Positions 27,676 through 36,204 of a DNA stretch of 64,000 nt are shown piece after piece (position 1 is the stretch's first letter; the number at the start of each line of letters is the position of its first letter). The translations under genes were made by a program, and so were the position numbers. This stretch comes from Pseudomonadota bacterium (GTDB lineage Bacteria > Desulfobacterota > Desulfobulbia > Desulfobulbales > Desulfocapsaceae). The stretch lies in the NCBI GenBank assembly GCA_018820855.1, contig JAHJNL010000028.1, forward strand, positions 62,001-126,000, in the 5' to 3' direction. The notes under the pieces are model-generated. The model saw only the letters and a program-made list of their open reading frames with translations. It was not told where the DNA came from and ran no database searches.

Positions 27676-28370
27676 TGAAAAAAGTAGCTCTCACGCAATC
27701 CTCATACATACCGTGGAAAGGGTATTTTGATCTCATCAATATGGTAGATGAGTTTATTCTCTTTGACAGTGTCCAGTATGTTAAAAAAAGCTGGAGAAAT
27801 CGTAATTATATCAAGGGAGCCAATGGTCCTTTGCTCCTAAGTATTCCCGTCCTTGTGAAAGGAAAACTCAGCCAACGTGTCCGTGATGTTATTGCTCGTG
27901 ATGATCAATGGCGAAAAAAACACTGGAAAGCCTTTGTTGTTAATTACTCAAAAAGTCAATATTTTAGTGAGTATAAAGATATCTTCGAAGCTCTTTATCT
28001 GAAACAAAATGTCTATGAACTGAGTACAATCAACTATCATTTTATTAAGACAATATGCGAACTTCTCGGCATTACAACCCAAATTAAATATGATACAGAC
28101 TATAATTATTTCCATGAAAATGCGAATATCGATAAGATCATCGAATTGTTACAGTGTGCGCAAACCGAAATATTTATTAACGGACCAACCGCACAACAGT
28201 ATATGACAAAAGAGATGTTTGCCGTGCACAATATTGATTTGCAATGGATGGATTATGATGGCTATCCAGAATATACCCAACTCCATCCTCCCTTTGAGCA
28301 TCATGTCTCAATTTTGGATCTCCTGTTTAATGAAGGTCCAAACGCGAATAAATTTCTAAAGAGTTTTTAG
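27675..28370 (+). CDS. WbqC-family protein
   Basis: A 231-residue cytoplasmic protein with the family hallmarks: N-terminal VALTQSSYIPWKGYFDLI, FILFDSVQYVKKSWRNRNYIKG, LLSIPV and the C-terminal YPEYTQLHPPFEHHVSILDLLFNEG. WbqC proteins accompany dTDP-4-amino-sugar genes in O-antigen loci and are thought to acylate or otherwise modify the 4-amino group; I know of no firm biochemical assignment. It overlaps the upstream GT-C-like gene by one base and precedes the GT2 by one base, so it belongs to the same transcript. In set A its place seems to be filled by the hexapeptide acyltransferase. Confidence 0.9.
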   Translation: MKKVALTQSSYIPWKGYFDLINMVDEFILFDSVQYVKKSWRNRNYIKGANGPLLLSIPVLVKGKLSQRVRDVIARDDQWRKKHWKAFVVNYSKSQYFSEYKDIFEALYLKQNVYELSTINYHFIKTICELLGITTQIKYDTDYNYFHENANIDKIIELLQCAQTEIFINGPTAQQYMTKEMFAVHNIDLQWMDYDGYPEYTQLHPPFEHHVSILDLLFNEGPNANKFLKSF

Positions 28371-28371
28371 T

Positions 28372-29301
28372 ATGAAGATGCCCAAATATTCAGTGATTGT
28401 TCCGGTATACAATTCCTCTGCGACCTTGATTGCCATTTCTGAACGCATCAAAGCTTTTTTTGCTGAGAGACCTCAGGTAGATTATGAATTGATCTATGTT
28501 AACGATAGCCCGTTCTCCCGGACAACGTGTGAGACATTGGCAAAACTTGTAGAAGAGAATTCCCATGTGGTAGTCATTGAATTGATGAAAAACTTTGGAC
28601 AGCAGGAGGCTACGTTATGCGGTATTGAGCATTCTTGTGGTGATTACATTATCACCATGGATGATGATTTACAGCATGCGCCTGAAGACATTGCTCTGCT
28701 CATGAATAAACAACATCATGATGTTGTGGTCGCCAAATACAAACAGAAAAAACATTCGCGCTTTAAATGTATTACCAGCAGTATTAAAGGTTACTTTGAT
28801 TATCTCTTACTCGGAAAGCCTTATCAGCTCAAATTGACACCATTTCGCTTGATTAGTCGTCATGTTTCGCGACTGATGCTTGAGAGGAAAACTTCCTATC
28901 CTTTTATTCCGGCACTCTTTTTTTCCGTGACAGATGATGTTGTCAATGTGGAACTCGATCATTATGAACGCCAGGAAGGTAAAGGCAGTTATACTCTCTT
29001 TAAGTTGATTAAAATATTCAGTAATCTGCTGATAAACAACTCTTCATTTTTGTTGCGTCTTGTAGGTTATGTCGGAATCAGTAGCGCATTTTTCAGCTTC
29101 TTTTATGGCGCTTCAATTATTTTTAAAAAAGTTGTTTACGGACATACTGCATTAGGTTGGTCATCCATTATGGTGGCTGTTTTGTTTTTCGGTGGTACCA
29201 TCTTGTTTGCACTGGGAGTAGTCGGTGAGTATCTTATCCGAATCATCGTTACTGCGGAACAACGTCCTACCTATTATGTCAGAAAAGTGGTTAAGCAGTA
29301 G
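28372..29301 (+). CDS. ArnC/GtrB-like polyprenyl-phosphate glycosyltransferase (set B)
   Basis: A 309-residue GT2 of the same design as the gene at 19970: YSVIVPVYNSSATL, LIYVNDSPF, NFGQQEATLCG (compare NYGQHVANLCG), ITMDDDLQHAP, TSYPFIPAL and two C-terminal helices ending GVVGEYLIRII. Such enzymes load a sugar onto undecaprenyl phosphate. Only moderate identity to the set A copy and ordinary GC content argue for separate origins rather than a recent duplication. It sits between WbqC and a DegT-family gene with 0-1 base gaps, so a 4-amino sugar donor is likely. Confidence 0.85.
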   Translation: MKMPKYSVIVPVYNSSATLIAISERIKAFFAERPQVDYELIYVNDSPFSRTTCETLAKLVEENSHVVVIELMKNFGQQEATLCGIEHSCGDYIITMDDDLQHAPEDIALLMNKQHHDVVVAKYKQKKHSRFKCITSSIKGYFDYLLLGKPYQLKLTPFRLISRHVSRLMLERKTSYPFIPALFFSVTDDVVNVELDHYERQEGKGSYTLFKLIKIFSNLLINNSSFLLRLVGYVGISSAFFSFFYGASIIFKKVVYGHTALGWSSIMVAVLFFGGTILFALGVVGEYLIRIIVTAEQRPTYYVRKVVKQ

Positions 29302-30380
29302 TGGTTGCGGCCATACTTAAAGAAAAGTTTTCCCACCTTTTTCCTCAAAAACAGCTATTTTTTACAGGGAGCGGGACATCGGCTCTTTTTCTCTATTTGA
29401 AGGCTACTTCGATTTCCGGTAAACAGATCCTCTGTCCGTCAAATATTTGTTATAGTGTTGTCTTTGCTATCATGGAAAGTGGAAATGTCCCTCTTTTCTG
29501 TGATGTAGATCCTTATTCGGGAAATATTACATTAACCGATCTGCAACAGGTAATTGATCAACATCATGATATTGGGGCTGCTGTTTTGCCGTATATGTAT
29601 GCAAATGCTATCGAGGATCTGCCGTTAATCGTTCAACATTGTAAAGAGAAAGGGATACGTGTTGTCGAGGACCTGGCTGCCGCGTTGGGGACAGAGTACA
29701 GAGAGTATCAACCCGGAACCTTGGGTGATGCCGCCATTTATAGTTTTGGGCGGAATAAACATATCGATCTAGGGAATGGAGGCTTGCTGGGAATTAATAC
29801 GATGGGTGAATTTTCCATTGAAATTTTGAGGCCTTTTCATGAAAGAGCCTCTTTGGTGCAGCAACGTTTTGAGCGAGCATATAAAAAAGTACTTTACTCA
29901 ACAAGTCACCTTGAACGACTTGAATCTCTGCAAGATTTGGCACGAAACTCCGCGTCATCATATATTGGAGGTTTTTTACCCGATACCGACTATGTAAAGT
30001 TGCTTGAAAAACGATTGCATGAGGCAATGTCTGAAAAAAAACGACGATGTGAGCTTGTATCATATATTGATGCGAATATTATCTTTGCTTCAAGGCTCAT
30101 TCAACCCTATGCCTTTGCCGACGGCAGTAATATCTGGCGTTATAATCTCCTTGTAAGCGATAAGGGCTTCAAAGATAAGTTGATAAACAAGCTACTCGAG
30201 GCCAAGATGCCTGTAAGTATCTGGTACCCTCCCATCAACAAATTATTCAGTAAAGAATTCCCTCCCAAGGTGATAGAGTTTTCCAGAAAAATTGTTAATC
30301 TGGATTTTTCTAAAATGGATCGTACTGCAATTGCTACTTTTATTGCATTGGTAAACAGACAGGTTAGGGCAACGCATTGA
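29301..30380 (+). CDS. Divergent DegT/DnrJ/EryC1-family PLP aminotransferase
   Basis: A 359-residue fold-type-I PLP enzyme starting at GTG 29301, whose first base is the last of the preceding TAG. Visible blocks are FFTGSGTSALFLYLKAT, QILCPSNICYSVVFAIM, VVEDLAAALGTEY (PLP-ring Asp) and YSFGRNKHIDLGNGGLL, with the PLP lysine at about residue 153. The blocks are degenerate compared with WecE but the catalytic residues remain, so it may act on a different keto-sugar or serve as a partner. It is followed by a TTGA-coupled sulfotransferase gene. The substrate is unknown. Confidence 0.75.
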   Translation: MVAAILKEKFSHLFPQKQLFFTGSGTSALFLYLKATSISGKQILCPSNICYSVVFAIMESGNVPLFCDVDPYSGNITLTDLQQVIDQHHDIGAAVLPYMYANAIEDLPLIVQHCKEKGIRVVEDLAAALGTEYREYQPGTLGDAAIYSFGRNKHIDLGNGGLLGINTMGEFSIEILRPFHERASLVQQRFERAYKKVLYSTSHLERLESLQDLARNSASSYIGGFLPDTDYVKLLEKRLHEAMSEKKRRCELVSYIDANIIFASRLIQPYAFADGSNIWRYNLLVSDKGFKDKLINKLLEAKMPVSIWYPPINKLFSKEFPPKVIEFSRKIVNLDFSKMDRTAIATFIALVNRQVRATH

Positions 30381-31423
30381 ATACACTTTTCCTTACCGGT
30401 ATGTCACGGTCCGGGACGACACTTCTCGATAAGCTGTTGAGCTGTCATCGTGACGTACATATTCTGTCTCAGCCTTTTCCGTACTTATTTATTGATGCAG
30501 TAAAAAAATTTTTGCAGACACAAGGCATCGATAAATATTATGTGATGAATGATGAGATCAAAAGTCGCATCTATCAACCGGAGAAGTTTGAGCAATATCT
30601 TACGCATTACAGAGTTACTGCAGCTGAAATCAGAGATCGTTTTGCGGCCATGCAAAACTATTCAGGGCAATATGCTAAGCCTTCCCGGTGCTTGGAAAAT
30701 TCCAATCGTGAAATATCATCATTTTATCAACTCTATCAAGAAGCTCTCTCCTTGTTTGATATGGATGACAGGTTGCAATATGTCGGTTCTAAAGAGACCG
30801 TTTGCGAAGCCTTTATTCCTTATTTTTGCCGTCGTGGGATCAAGACGATTTTGATCGTCAGGGATCCCCGTGATGTTCTGGCTTCCATGAATTACGCCAT
30901 GGGCTCGAAATATGCGGGTACTAAGAAACCTGCACTATTTGTGTTGCGTACGTGGAGAAAGAGTTTTGAATACCTTTATCGCCTGAAAGAGGAAGGTGAT
31001 TTCCTTTTTATATGTTATGAGGATCTGGTACGTGCAACTGATATTACATTGGAAAAAATAACTCAATTTCTGGGAATTACTCCTTTTGAGTTGAGGCGAT
31101 TTGAGCATGATATAATCGATCAAAACGGGGAGAAATGGCAGGCCAACTCATCATTTTATGAACAGAAAAATGGCATTTCTGTCGATTCGATAAGTATTTA
31201 TCGAACCCAATTGACAAGTCAGGAAATTGAGTATGTTGATGTCATTTGTGGCAAAGAGATGCGCTGGCTTGGCTATAAGCCAGGGGAGGTATCTGATCCC
31301 GGACGTGTCATCCGAAGCTATAGAGATTATGATGTCGCAACTTCGCATGAAGTGAGTGCGGATTACAGTAGTAAACCTGAGAATATTGAACATGAAGTCG
31401 CATGGTTGCATGCTAGGCTTTGA
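30377..31423 (+). CDS. Sulfotransferase family protein (set B, first)
   Basis: A 348-residue protein with PAPS loop FLTGMSRSGTTLLDKLL at residues 4-20 and 3'-phosphate motif ILIVRDPRDVLASMNYAM near residue 160. An inserted helical region (about residues 30-110) separates it from short family members. The start is TTG 30377, overlapping the preceding TGA as TTGA; the first downstream ATG is inside the P-loop, which would destroy it, so the TTG is well supported. The ORF in the track at 30549 is a shadow. It probably sulfates a glycan or lipid-linked sugar together with the next gene. Confidence 0.85.
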   Translation: MNTLFLTGMSRSGTTLLDKLLSCHRDVHILSQPFPYLFIDAVKKFLQTQGIDKYYVMNDEIKSRIYQPEKFEQYLTHYRVTAAEIRDRFAAMQNYSGQYAKPSRCLENSNREISSFYQLYQEALSLFDMDDRLQYVGSKETVCEAFIPYFCRRGIKTILIVRDPRDVLASMNYAMGSKYAGTKKPALFVLRTWRKSFEYLYRLKEEGDFLFICYEDLVRATDITLEKITQFLGITPFELRRFEHDIIDQNGEKWQANSSFYEQKNGISVDSISIYRTQLTSQEIEYVDVICGKEMRWLGYKPGEVSDPGRVIRSYRDYDVATSHEVSADYSSKPENIEHEVAWLHARL

Positions 31424-31442
31424 AATATAATAAGGATTTTAA

Positions 31443-32312
31443 ATGGTAAGCGATTCACCTATGCCCGATGCGATTATGGCCGGTATGTCCAGAGCCGGTA
31501 CGACTTTTATGTACCACTATCTTCAGAAGCACCCTGACATCTTTATACCGACTCGCAAGGAGGTTTGTTTCTTTGCCCACCATTTCGGTCGTGGTTTGGA
31601 ATGGTATCATGACTTTTATAAAGAGAAAAAAAGAGAACAGAAGACACTGGATATCTGTGGTGTCTACTTTTCAACACCTGAGTCGCTGGAGAGAATTTAC
31701 CAGTACAACCCAGACATCAAGATTGTTCTGAGCATTCGCAACCCCTTTGAATGGATATATTCCTATTACGAACAGTATTCGGGGACATTCGATGTTCCCC
31801 CATTTAAAGAGTTTCTCCAGGGATGCAGTGTCGAGCGTGAAGGGGAGACCCAACACATTGATTTTAGTAATCAGATTATCAGCAAAACCATCGGGAATTA
31901 TCTGAAACTTTTCAAGGGCAATGTTCTTATTTACGATTTTTCTTACTTCGAAGAAGACCCGCTGGCCGTTCTAAATAAAATCGAAACCTTTCTGGGAGTT
32001 TCTAACTATTTCAATGAAACTAATTTTCAAAACCATAAAATCAATGCACGCGGCCGAAAAAGGGTATCCTGGTTCGCAAAATTGCTTCATGTCAAAGGCG
32101 TCGTCGATCTTATTTTAAAACTCTTTCCACGCAGATTGATTCTGGCAATTCGAGAAAAGCTGGAGCAAAATGCCGTGAAAAATCTTAATGTTAAGCAGGT
32201 GAAGGCAAAAGAGTATTCGTCAGAGGAGAAGGCTCTGGTCCAAGAGATTTTTCAAGCTGATCATGACTATATTAGGCAACTGTTTGAAGATGCGAGAATA
32301 TTTGTTGTCTAA
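31443..32312 (+). CDS. Sulfotransferase family protein (set B, second)
   Basis: A 289-residue protein with loop IMAGMSRAGTTFMYHYLQKHP, RKEVCFFAHHF, and 3'-phosphate motif VLSIRNPFEWIYSYYEQY, the layout of bacterial Sulfotransfer_1 enzymes. A basic C-terminal segment (RRLILAIREKLEQNAVKNL) may bind the membrane. The ATG is 19 bases after the previous stop. Its 3' end overlaps the next gene by 23 bases. Two adjacent sulfotransferases suggest two sulfated positions or two acceptor sugars. Confidence 0.85.
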   Translation: MVSDSPMPDAIMAGMSRAGTTFMYHYLQKHPDIFIPTRKEVCFFAHHFGRGLEWYHDFYKEKKREQKTLDICGVYFSTPESLERIYQYNPDIKIVLSIRNPFEWIYSYYEQYSGTFDVPPFKEFLQGCSVEREGETQHIDFSNQIISKTIGNYLKLFKGNVLIYDFSYFEEDPLAVLNKIETFLGVSNYFNETNFQNHKINARGRKRVSWFAKLLHVKGVVDLILKLFPRRLILAIREKLEQNAVKNLNVKQVKAKEYSSEEKALVQEIFQADHDYIRQLFEDARIFVV

Positions 32313-33228
32313 CCTTAGTGTGTTGCTCAAGCTATTGGTGGGGATTTCCTTGACAGGAGTGCTGTTTTATTTTGTTGACTTGAAGCAAATGGTAATACAA
32401 CTGCGTGTGCTGAACTGGCAGGCATTGATGCTCATTTTTCTCTCTTCTTTTTTGTTGCTGCTGATGCAGACATTACGGCTTCATCTTTTGATTAAACATT
32501 ATATTCCCATGTATTTTAATACATTTCGATTAACATTGATCGGGCAATTTTTTAGTAACTTTCTTCCAGGAAGTGTTAGTGGCGATGTGTATAAAATATA
32601 TTTTCTTAATAAAGAATGCGCATCGCTGACTTCAGCTGTCACCCTTGTCGCTATTGACAGAATAATTGGTTTTCTGCTTGTTTTGTTTTTTGGAGGAGTA
32701 TACTTTTTTTGTTTTTCCTCCGGCCAGGTAGATATTGCTGTTGATATATCAAAAACTTTGAACTTTTTACTCTTATTCGTAGCTGTTATTTTGATTGGGT
32801 TGAGTATCTATAAAACTAGTGCACTTGTTCAATCTAAGTGGGATCGAATGATTGCTAATTTCAAGGTTGAGTGTAAAAAGTTTTGCTTTTCGGAATTCCT
32901 GTTTTTTTTAATTGTCGCTGTGGGGGCCTATTTTGTCCGTTTGCTGAAATTTTTTGTTCTCATCTGGGCTTTTGGGCAATCATTGCCAGTTGTGGATCTT
33001 ATGTTGTTGGTGCTTATTATTCAACTGGTTGGAATGCTCCCTCTTTCTGTTGGTGGTTTGGGACTTGTCGAGGGATCGCTTGTTTTCGGCTTGAGCCTGT
33101 TTGCCATAGCACCTGATATTGGCCTGGCCATTGCTCTTGTCAATCGCTTCATCGTATGGCTTTTCTCCCTCTTGGGCGGGCTTTTTTGGCTGACAACAAA
33201 AAAGCAACAAAGGAGGGAGATTGTATGA
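32290..33228 (+). CDS. AglD/LPG-synthase-type flippase-like membrane protein (set B)
   Basis: A 312-residue protein with eight or so helices, starting at ATG 32290 (the track's 32263 start adds nine residues). Signature blocks of the lysylphosphatidylglycerol-synthase transmembrane family (UPF0104) are FFSNFLPGSVSGDVYKIY, AIDRIIGFLLVLFFGGV and LPLSVGGLGLVEGSLVFGL. Members sit next to polyprenyl-phosphate glycosyltransferases in many glycan loci and are proposed flippases. Here it takes the place held by the ArnE/F-like pair in set A. It ends in an ATGA overlap with the WecE gene. Confidence 0.8.
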   Translation: MREYLLSNLSVLLKLLVGISLTGVLFYFVDLKQMVIQLRVLNWQALMLIFLSSFLLLLMQTLRLHLLIKHYIPMYFNTFRLTLIGQFFSNFLPGSVSGDVYKIYFLNKECASLTSAVTLVAIDRIIGFLLVLFFGGVYFFCFSSGQVDIAVDISKTLNFLLLFVAVILIGLSIYKTSALVQSKWDRMIANFKVECKKFCFSEFLFFLIVAVGAYFVRLLKFFVLIWAFGQSLPVVDLMLLVLIIQLVGMLPLSVGGLGLVEGSLVFGLSLFAIAPDIGLAIALVNRFIVWLFSLLGGLFWLTTKKQQRREIV

Positions 33229-34358
33229 TCCCTTTTAATCAACCATCACGTACTGGTGATGAAGAAAAGTACGTGCTTGATGCCTTGCGGAGTCAACGAA
33301 TTTCCGGAGAAGGGCAATATACGCAAAAATGCCATAAATGGTTTGAAGAACACCTGGGATGCTATAAAGCACTCTTGACGCCTTCATGTACCCACGCGCT
33401 GGAAATGGCTGCCATTCTGATAAATATACAGCCCGGTGATGAAGTGATTATGCCCAGTTACACATTCGTTTCAACTGCCAATGCCTTTGTGTTGCGTGGT
33501 GCAACTGTCGTTTTTGTGGATATTCGGCCCGATACGATGAATATGGATGAGAAGCTCATCGAATCGGCTATTACTGCAAAAACAAAAGCGATCGTACCTG
33601 TTCACTATGCCGGTGTTGCCTGTGAGATGGAGACGATTATGGCCATTGCCGAACAATATAATCTTTTTGTTATCGAAGATGCGGCGCAAGGGATGATGGC
33701 AACCTACAAGAAGAGGTCGTTGGGCACTATTGGTCATATGGGGGTGTATAGTTTTCATGAAACCAAGAACTATACCAGCGGCGGAGAAGGCGGATTGTTA
33801 ATTGTTAACGATGAACAGTTTGTCGAGCGGGCTGAATTTATTCGAGAGAAAGGGACCGATAGGAATAAATTTTTCCGTGGAATGATTGATAAGTACAGTT
33901 GGGTCGACATTGGTAGCAGTTACTTGCCTAGTGAGTTGCAAGCTGCGTATCTATGGGCACAGCTGGAACATGCGGAACGAATTGATAACCAACGGCTTAC
34001 GAGTTGGACTGCCTATTATGAGCAATTGCTTCCGTTGCAGCGAGAAGGGTATATTACACTGCCTACTATTCCAGATACTATCAAATACAACGGGCACATG
34101 TTCTATATCAAGGTTGCCACCGATCACCTGCAGCGAGAGCTTATTGCCTATCTCAAGGCCTATGATATTCAGGCTGTCTTTCATTACATCCCTTTGCACA
34201 GTAGTGTCGCTGGCAGAAAGCATGGACGGTTCAACGACCGAGATCAGTTTACAACTGTAGAGTCCAGGCGTCTGGTTCGTTTACCCATGTACTATAAAAT
34301 CACTATTGAAGATATCCGAACCGTAACCAAAACGATCCACCGCTTTTTTGATAAATAG
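33225..34358 (+). CDS. wecE: WecE-type dTDP-4-amino-4,6-dideoxygalactose transaminase (set B)
   Basis: A 377-residue PLP enzyme starting at ATG 33225, with GGAGG upstream and an ATGA overlap with the previous stop; the track's start at 33156 is too early. It is strongly WecE-like: ALLTPSCTHALEMAAILI, GDEVIMPSYTFVSTANAF, VPVHYAGVACEME, VIEDAAQGMMATYKKR, FHETKNYTSGGEGG (PLP lysine about residue 181) and VDIGSSYLPSELQAAYLWAQ. It should make dTDP-Fuc4N. It is clearly related to the set A copy at 22376 but differs at many positions and in base composition, so the two were probably acquired separately. Confidence 0.92.
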   Translation: MIPFNQPSRTGDEEKYVLDALRSQRISGEGQYTQKCHKWFEEHLGCYKALLTPSCTHALEMAAILINIQPGDEVIMPSYTFVSTANAFVLRGATVVFVDIRPDTMNMDEKLIESAITAKTKAIVPVHYAGVACEMETIMAIAEQYNLFVIEDAAQGMMATYKKRSLGTIGHMGVYSFHETKNYTSGGEGGLLIVNDEQFVERAEFIREKGTDRNKFFRGMIDKYSWVDIGSSYLPSELQAAYLWAQLEHAERIDNQRLTSWTAYYEQLLPLQREGYITLPTIPDTIKYNGHMFYIKVATDHLQRELIAYLKAYDIQAVFHYIPLHSSVAGRKHGRFNDRDQFTTVESRRLVRLPMYYKITIEDIRTVTKTIHRFFDK

Positions 34359-34416
34359 TTTTTTTGGTGAGTTAGCGGCATATTCTCTGCGTGGAAATTA
34401 ATATGAATATTGTCTG

Positions 34417-34422
34417 TATAAT
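34417..34422 (+). promoter_or_regulatory. Candidate promoter -10 box (TATAAT)
   Basis: A perfect TATAAT lies about 50 bases before the gene at 34470. The -35 region is poor (TGGAAA about 19 bases upstream). If used, transcription would begin inside the inverted repeat at 34427-34459. Confidence 0.35.
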
Positions 34423-34426
34423 ACAC

Positions 34427-34459
34427 ATATATTCATGAATTTATTTTTCATGAATATAT
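34427..34459. promoter_or_regulatory. 13-bp perfect inverted repeat overlapping the 5' leader
   Basis: ATATATTCATGAA (34427-34439), a 7-base loop, then TTCATGAATATAT (34447-34459) is a perfect inverted repeat ending 7-10 bases before the start codon. Each arm contains the 8-bp palindrome TTCATGAA, so it may be a double operator or an RNA hairpin next to the start. It follows a TATAAT. No T-run follows, so it is not a normal terminator. Confidence 0.5.
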
Positions 34460-34469
34460 TGAAAACGTG

Positions 34470-36047
34470 ATGATTCTAAAAAGACCACAATTAATAATAA
34501 TATTATTATATTTTATTTTGTATGCTAGCTTAAATATGCATATGTATCATATTGATTTTACATCTGCAATTAAAGGTGTTGTGTTTGTTTTGTTATTGTG
34601 TGTTCTTGGTGGAAAAATTCTATTTAAGTTAGTTCCTGAAGATTTGGGTATATTCGCACTTTTAACTGCTGGATTTGTTTTAAGCATGAGTATGATATCT
34701 TTTGTTTCTTTTACCATGTTTCATTTTGTCCAGTATGGATTGAGTTACGAAACTATATTTTATAATTCTATGTTTTTTTTAATTTTACTTTCTTTGTTAA
34801 TTCATCGAAAAGAAAGTAAAGAATATATTTTGTTCTTATTAAGAAAAGAAAAGAATGAATATTTGTTTACTATAGTATTTTTATTATTTTATTCTTTTGT
34901 ATATGCTGTTGTTTATTACTATGGAAAAGCAAATGTACTCTCTAATTTGGAATTTGGGATAAATATCGGTGATTGGGCAAACCAAACGGATCTCTATGCT
35001 CATTTCTCAAGAAATATAGATCCTATTTTAATGGGATTGCCCTTGGCAAAGCTAAAGCATATGTTTAATCATTTCACTGGGTTGGGCTTTAGCTTTTGGA
35101 GTTTTGATAAACTTACATTAGCAACCTCCATTGTTGCGTTTAAAATGTTATTGCCATTTTTCATATTCACAATTCTTGTCTGGTTAAATCTTTTTTATAA
35201 ATTCACTTTTGAAATCAACAATGCCTTTGTGTGGACTTTGTTAACACCCTTGTTTGCTCCAATTACTTTTAATATAATCAGTTATAATCCTTTTAATTCT
35301 AGGTTTGGTTTTCTTTCTTGGACTTCGTTGTACCATAGCGATACGCAATTATTGGTTGTAGCGCCTATTCTAATTGCATTATTCTTTTTGTTTCGGTCTC
35401 TTAAAAAAGATGATGCATCATCATTTACATTGTTTAGTGTGTTTTTGTTTATTTCTTTCTTTATAAAACCGTCTGGTTATACAGTTATTTTTCCCAGTGT
35501 ATTATTGATATTATTAGTTTTTAGAAAATTTTATTCAAAAGGATATGTGCTAGGGGGGATAATTTTGATGATCCCTCCAATATATTGGAAGTTATATAGT
35601 AGCTCAATGGGAATAATTACAAATGCAAATATGATAAAATTTAAATTTTCTTTCTTGGAAACTAAAATAAAATCATTGCAGAAGTTATACGAATATGGAG
35701 AATTATCACTTTATATTTCAGTTCTAATAATCTTTCTTTCATCATTTTTGTTTGTAATTCCTGTTTTTGTTCATTTGTTAAAAAGAAAATCAATTGATAT
35801 TGATTCTGTTAATTTATTTATTATTGTCCTGACCATAGTTGGAGTTGTGCCTGCAGTATTATTTAATAGTAATAATTCTAATATAGGTTGGTTGTCAGTA
35901 ATTAGTATAATGGTTATACTCCCCGCTATAATTCGCTACGCGCAACTACAGTTTGAGCGAACATGGAAATATGTTTTTTATTTTATAATGTTTTTACATT
36001 GTTACAGTGGTTTTAAGTTTGGATGGTATTTCGTTAAGTTTTGTTGA
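34470..36047 (+). CDS. Very AT-rich multispanning membrane protein, possible glycosyltransferase or polymerase
   Basis: About 525 residues with twelve or so hydrophobic helices. I use ATG 34470; GTG 34467 directly before it is an alternative. No clear ribosome site is visible, and a perfect inverted repeat sits just upstream. Composition is extreme (10 of 60 bases GC in the line at 34861), unlike all neighbours, which suggests recent transfer from an AT-rich genome. A large outer loop contains NIGDWANQTDLYAHFSRNID and LKHMFNHFTGLG, reminiscent of GT-C-type loops, but I do not recognise a family. It comes after set B and before the initiation cassette. Confidence 0.6.
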   Translation: MILKRPQLIIILLYFILYASLNMHMYHIDFTSAIKGVVFVLLLCVLGGKILFKLVPEDLGIFALLTAGFVLSMSMISFVSFTMFHFVQYGLSYETIFYNSMFFLILLSLLIHRKESKEYILFLLRKEKNEYLFTIVFLLFYSFVYAVVYYYGKANVLSNLEFGINIGDWANQTDLYAHFSRNIDPILMGLPLAKLKHMFNHFTGLGFSFWSFDKLTLATSIVAFKMLLPFFIFTILVWLNLFYKFTFEINNAFVWTLLTPLFAPITFNIISYNPFNSRFGFLSWTSLYHSDTQLLVVAPILIALFFLFRSLKKDDASSFTLFSVFLFISFFIKPSGYTVIFPSVLLILLVFRKFYSKGYVLGGIILMIPPIYWKLYSSSMGIITNANMIKFKFSFLETKIKSLQKLYEYGELSLYISVLIIFLSSFLFVIPVFVHLLKRKSIDIDSVNLFIIVLTIVGVVPAVLFNSNNSNIGWLSVISIMVILPAIIRYAQLQFERTWKYVFYFIMFLHCYSGFKFGWYFVKFC

Positions 36048-36204
36048 TTTTAGGTAGTGTGTTAAAAGGTTATATGTGAGTCGATTGCTCTCATTAGGTT
36101 CCTCGCTGTTTCGAGTGGGTGATGGTCTGACAAGAGACATGTCATTGCCTGGGTTTTGAATTGCAAAAAATCTGGGTCGTTGTTTGCTGTTGTCCTTTCT
36201 ATTC

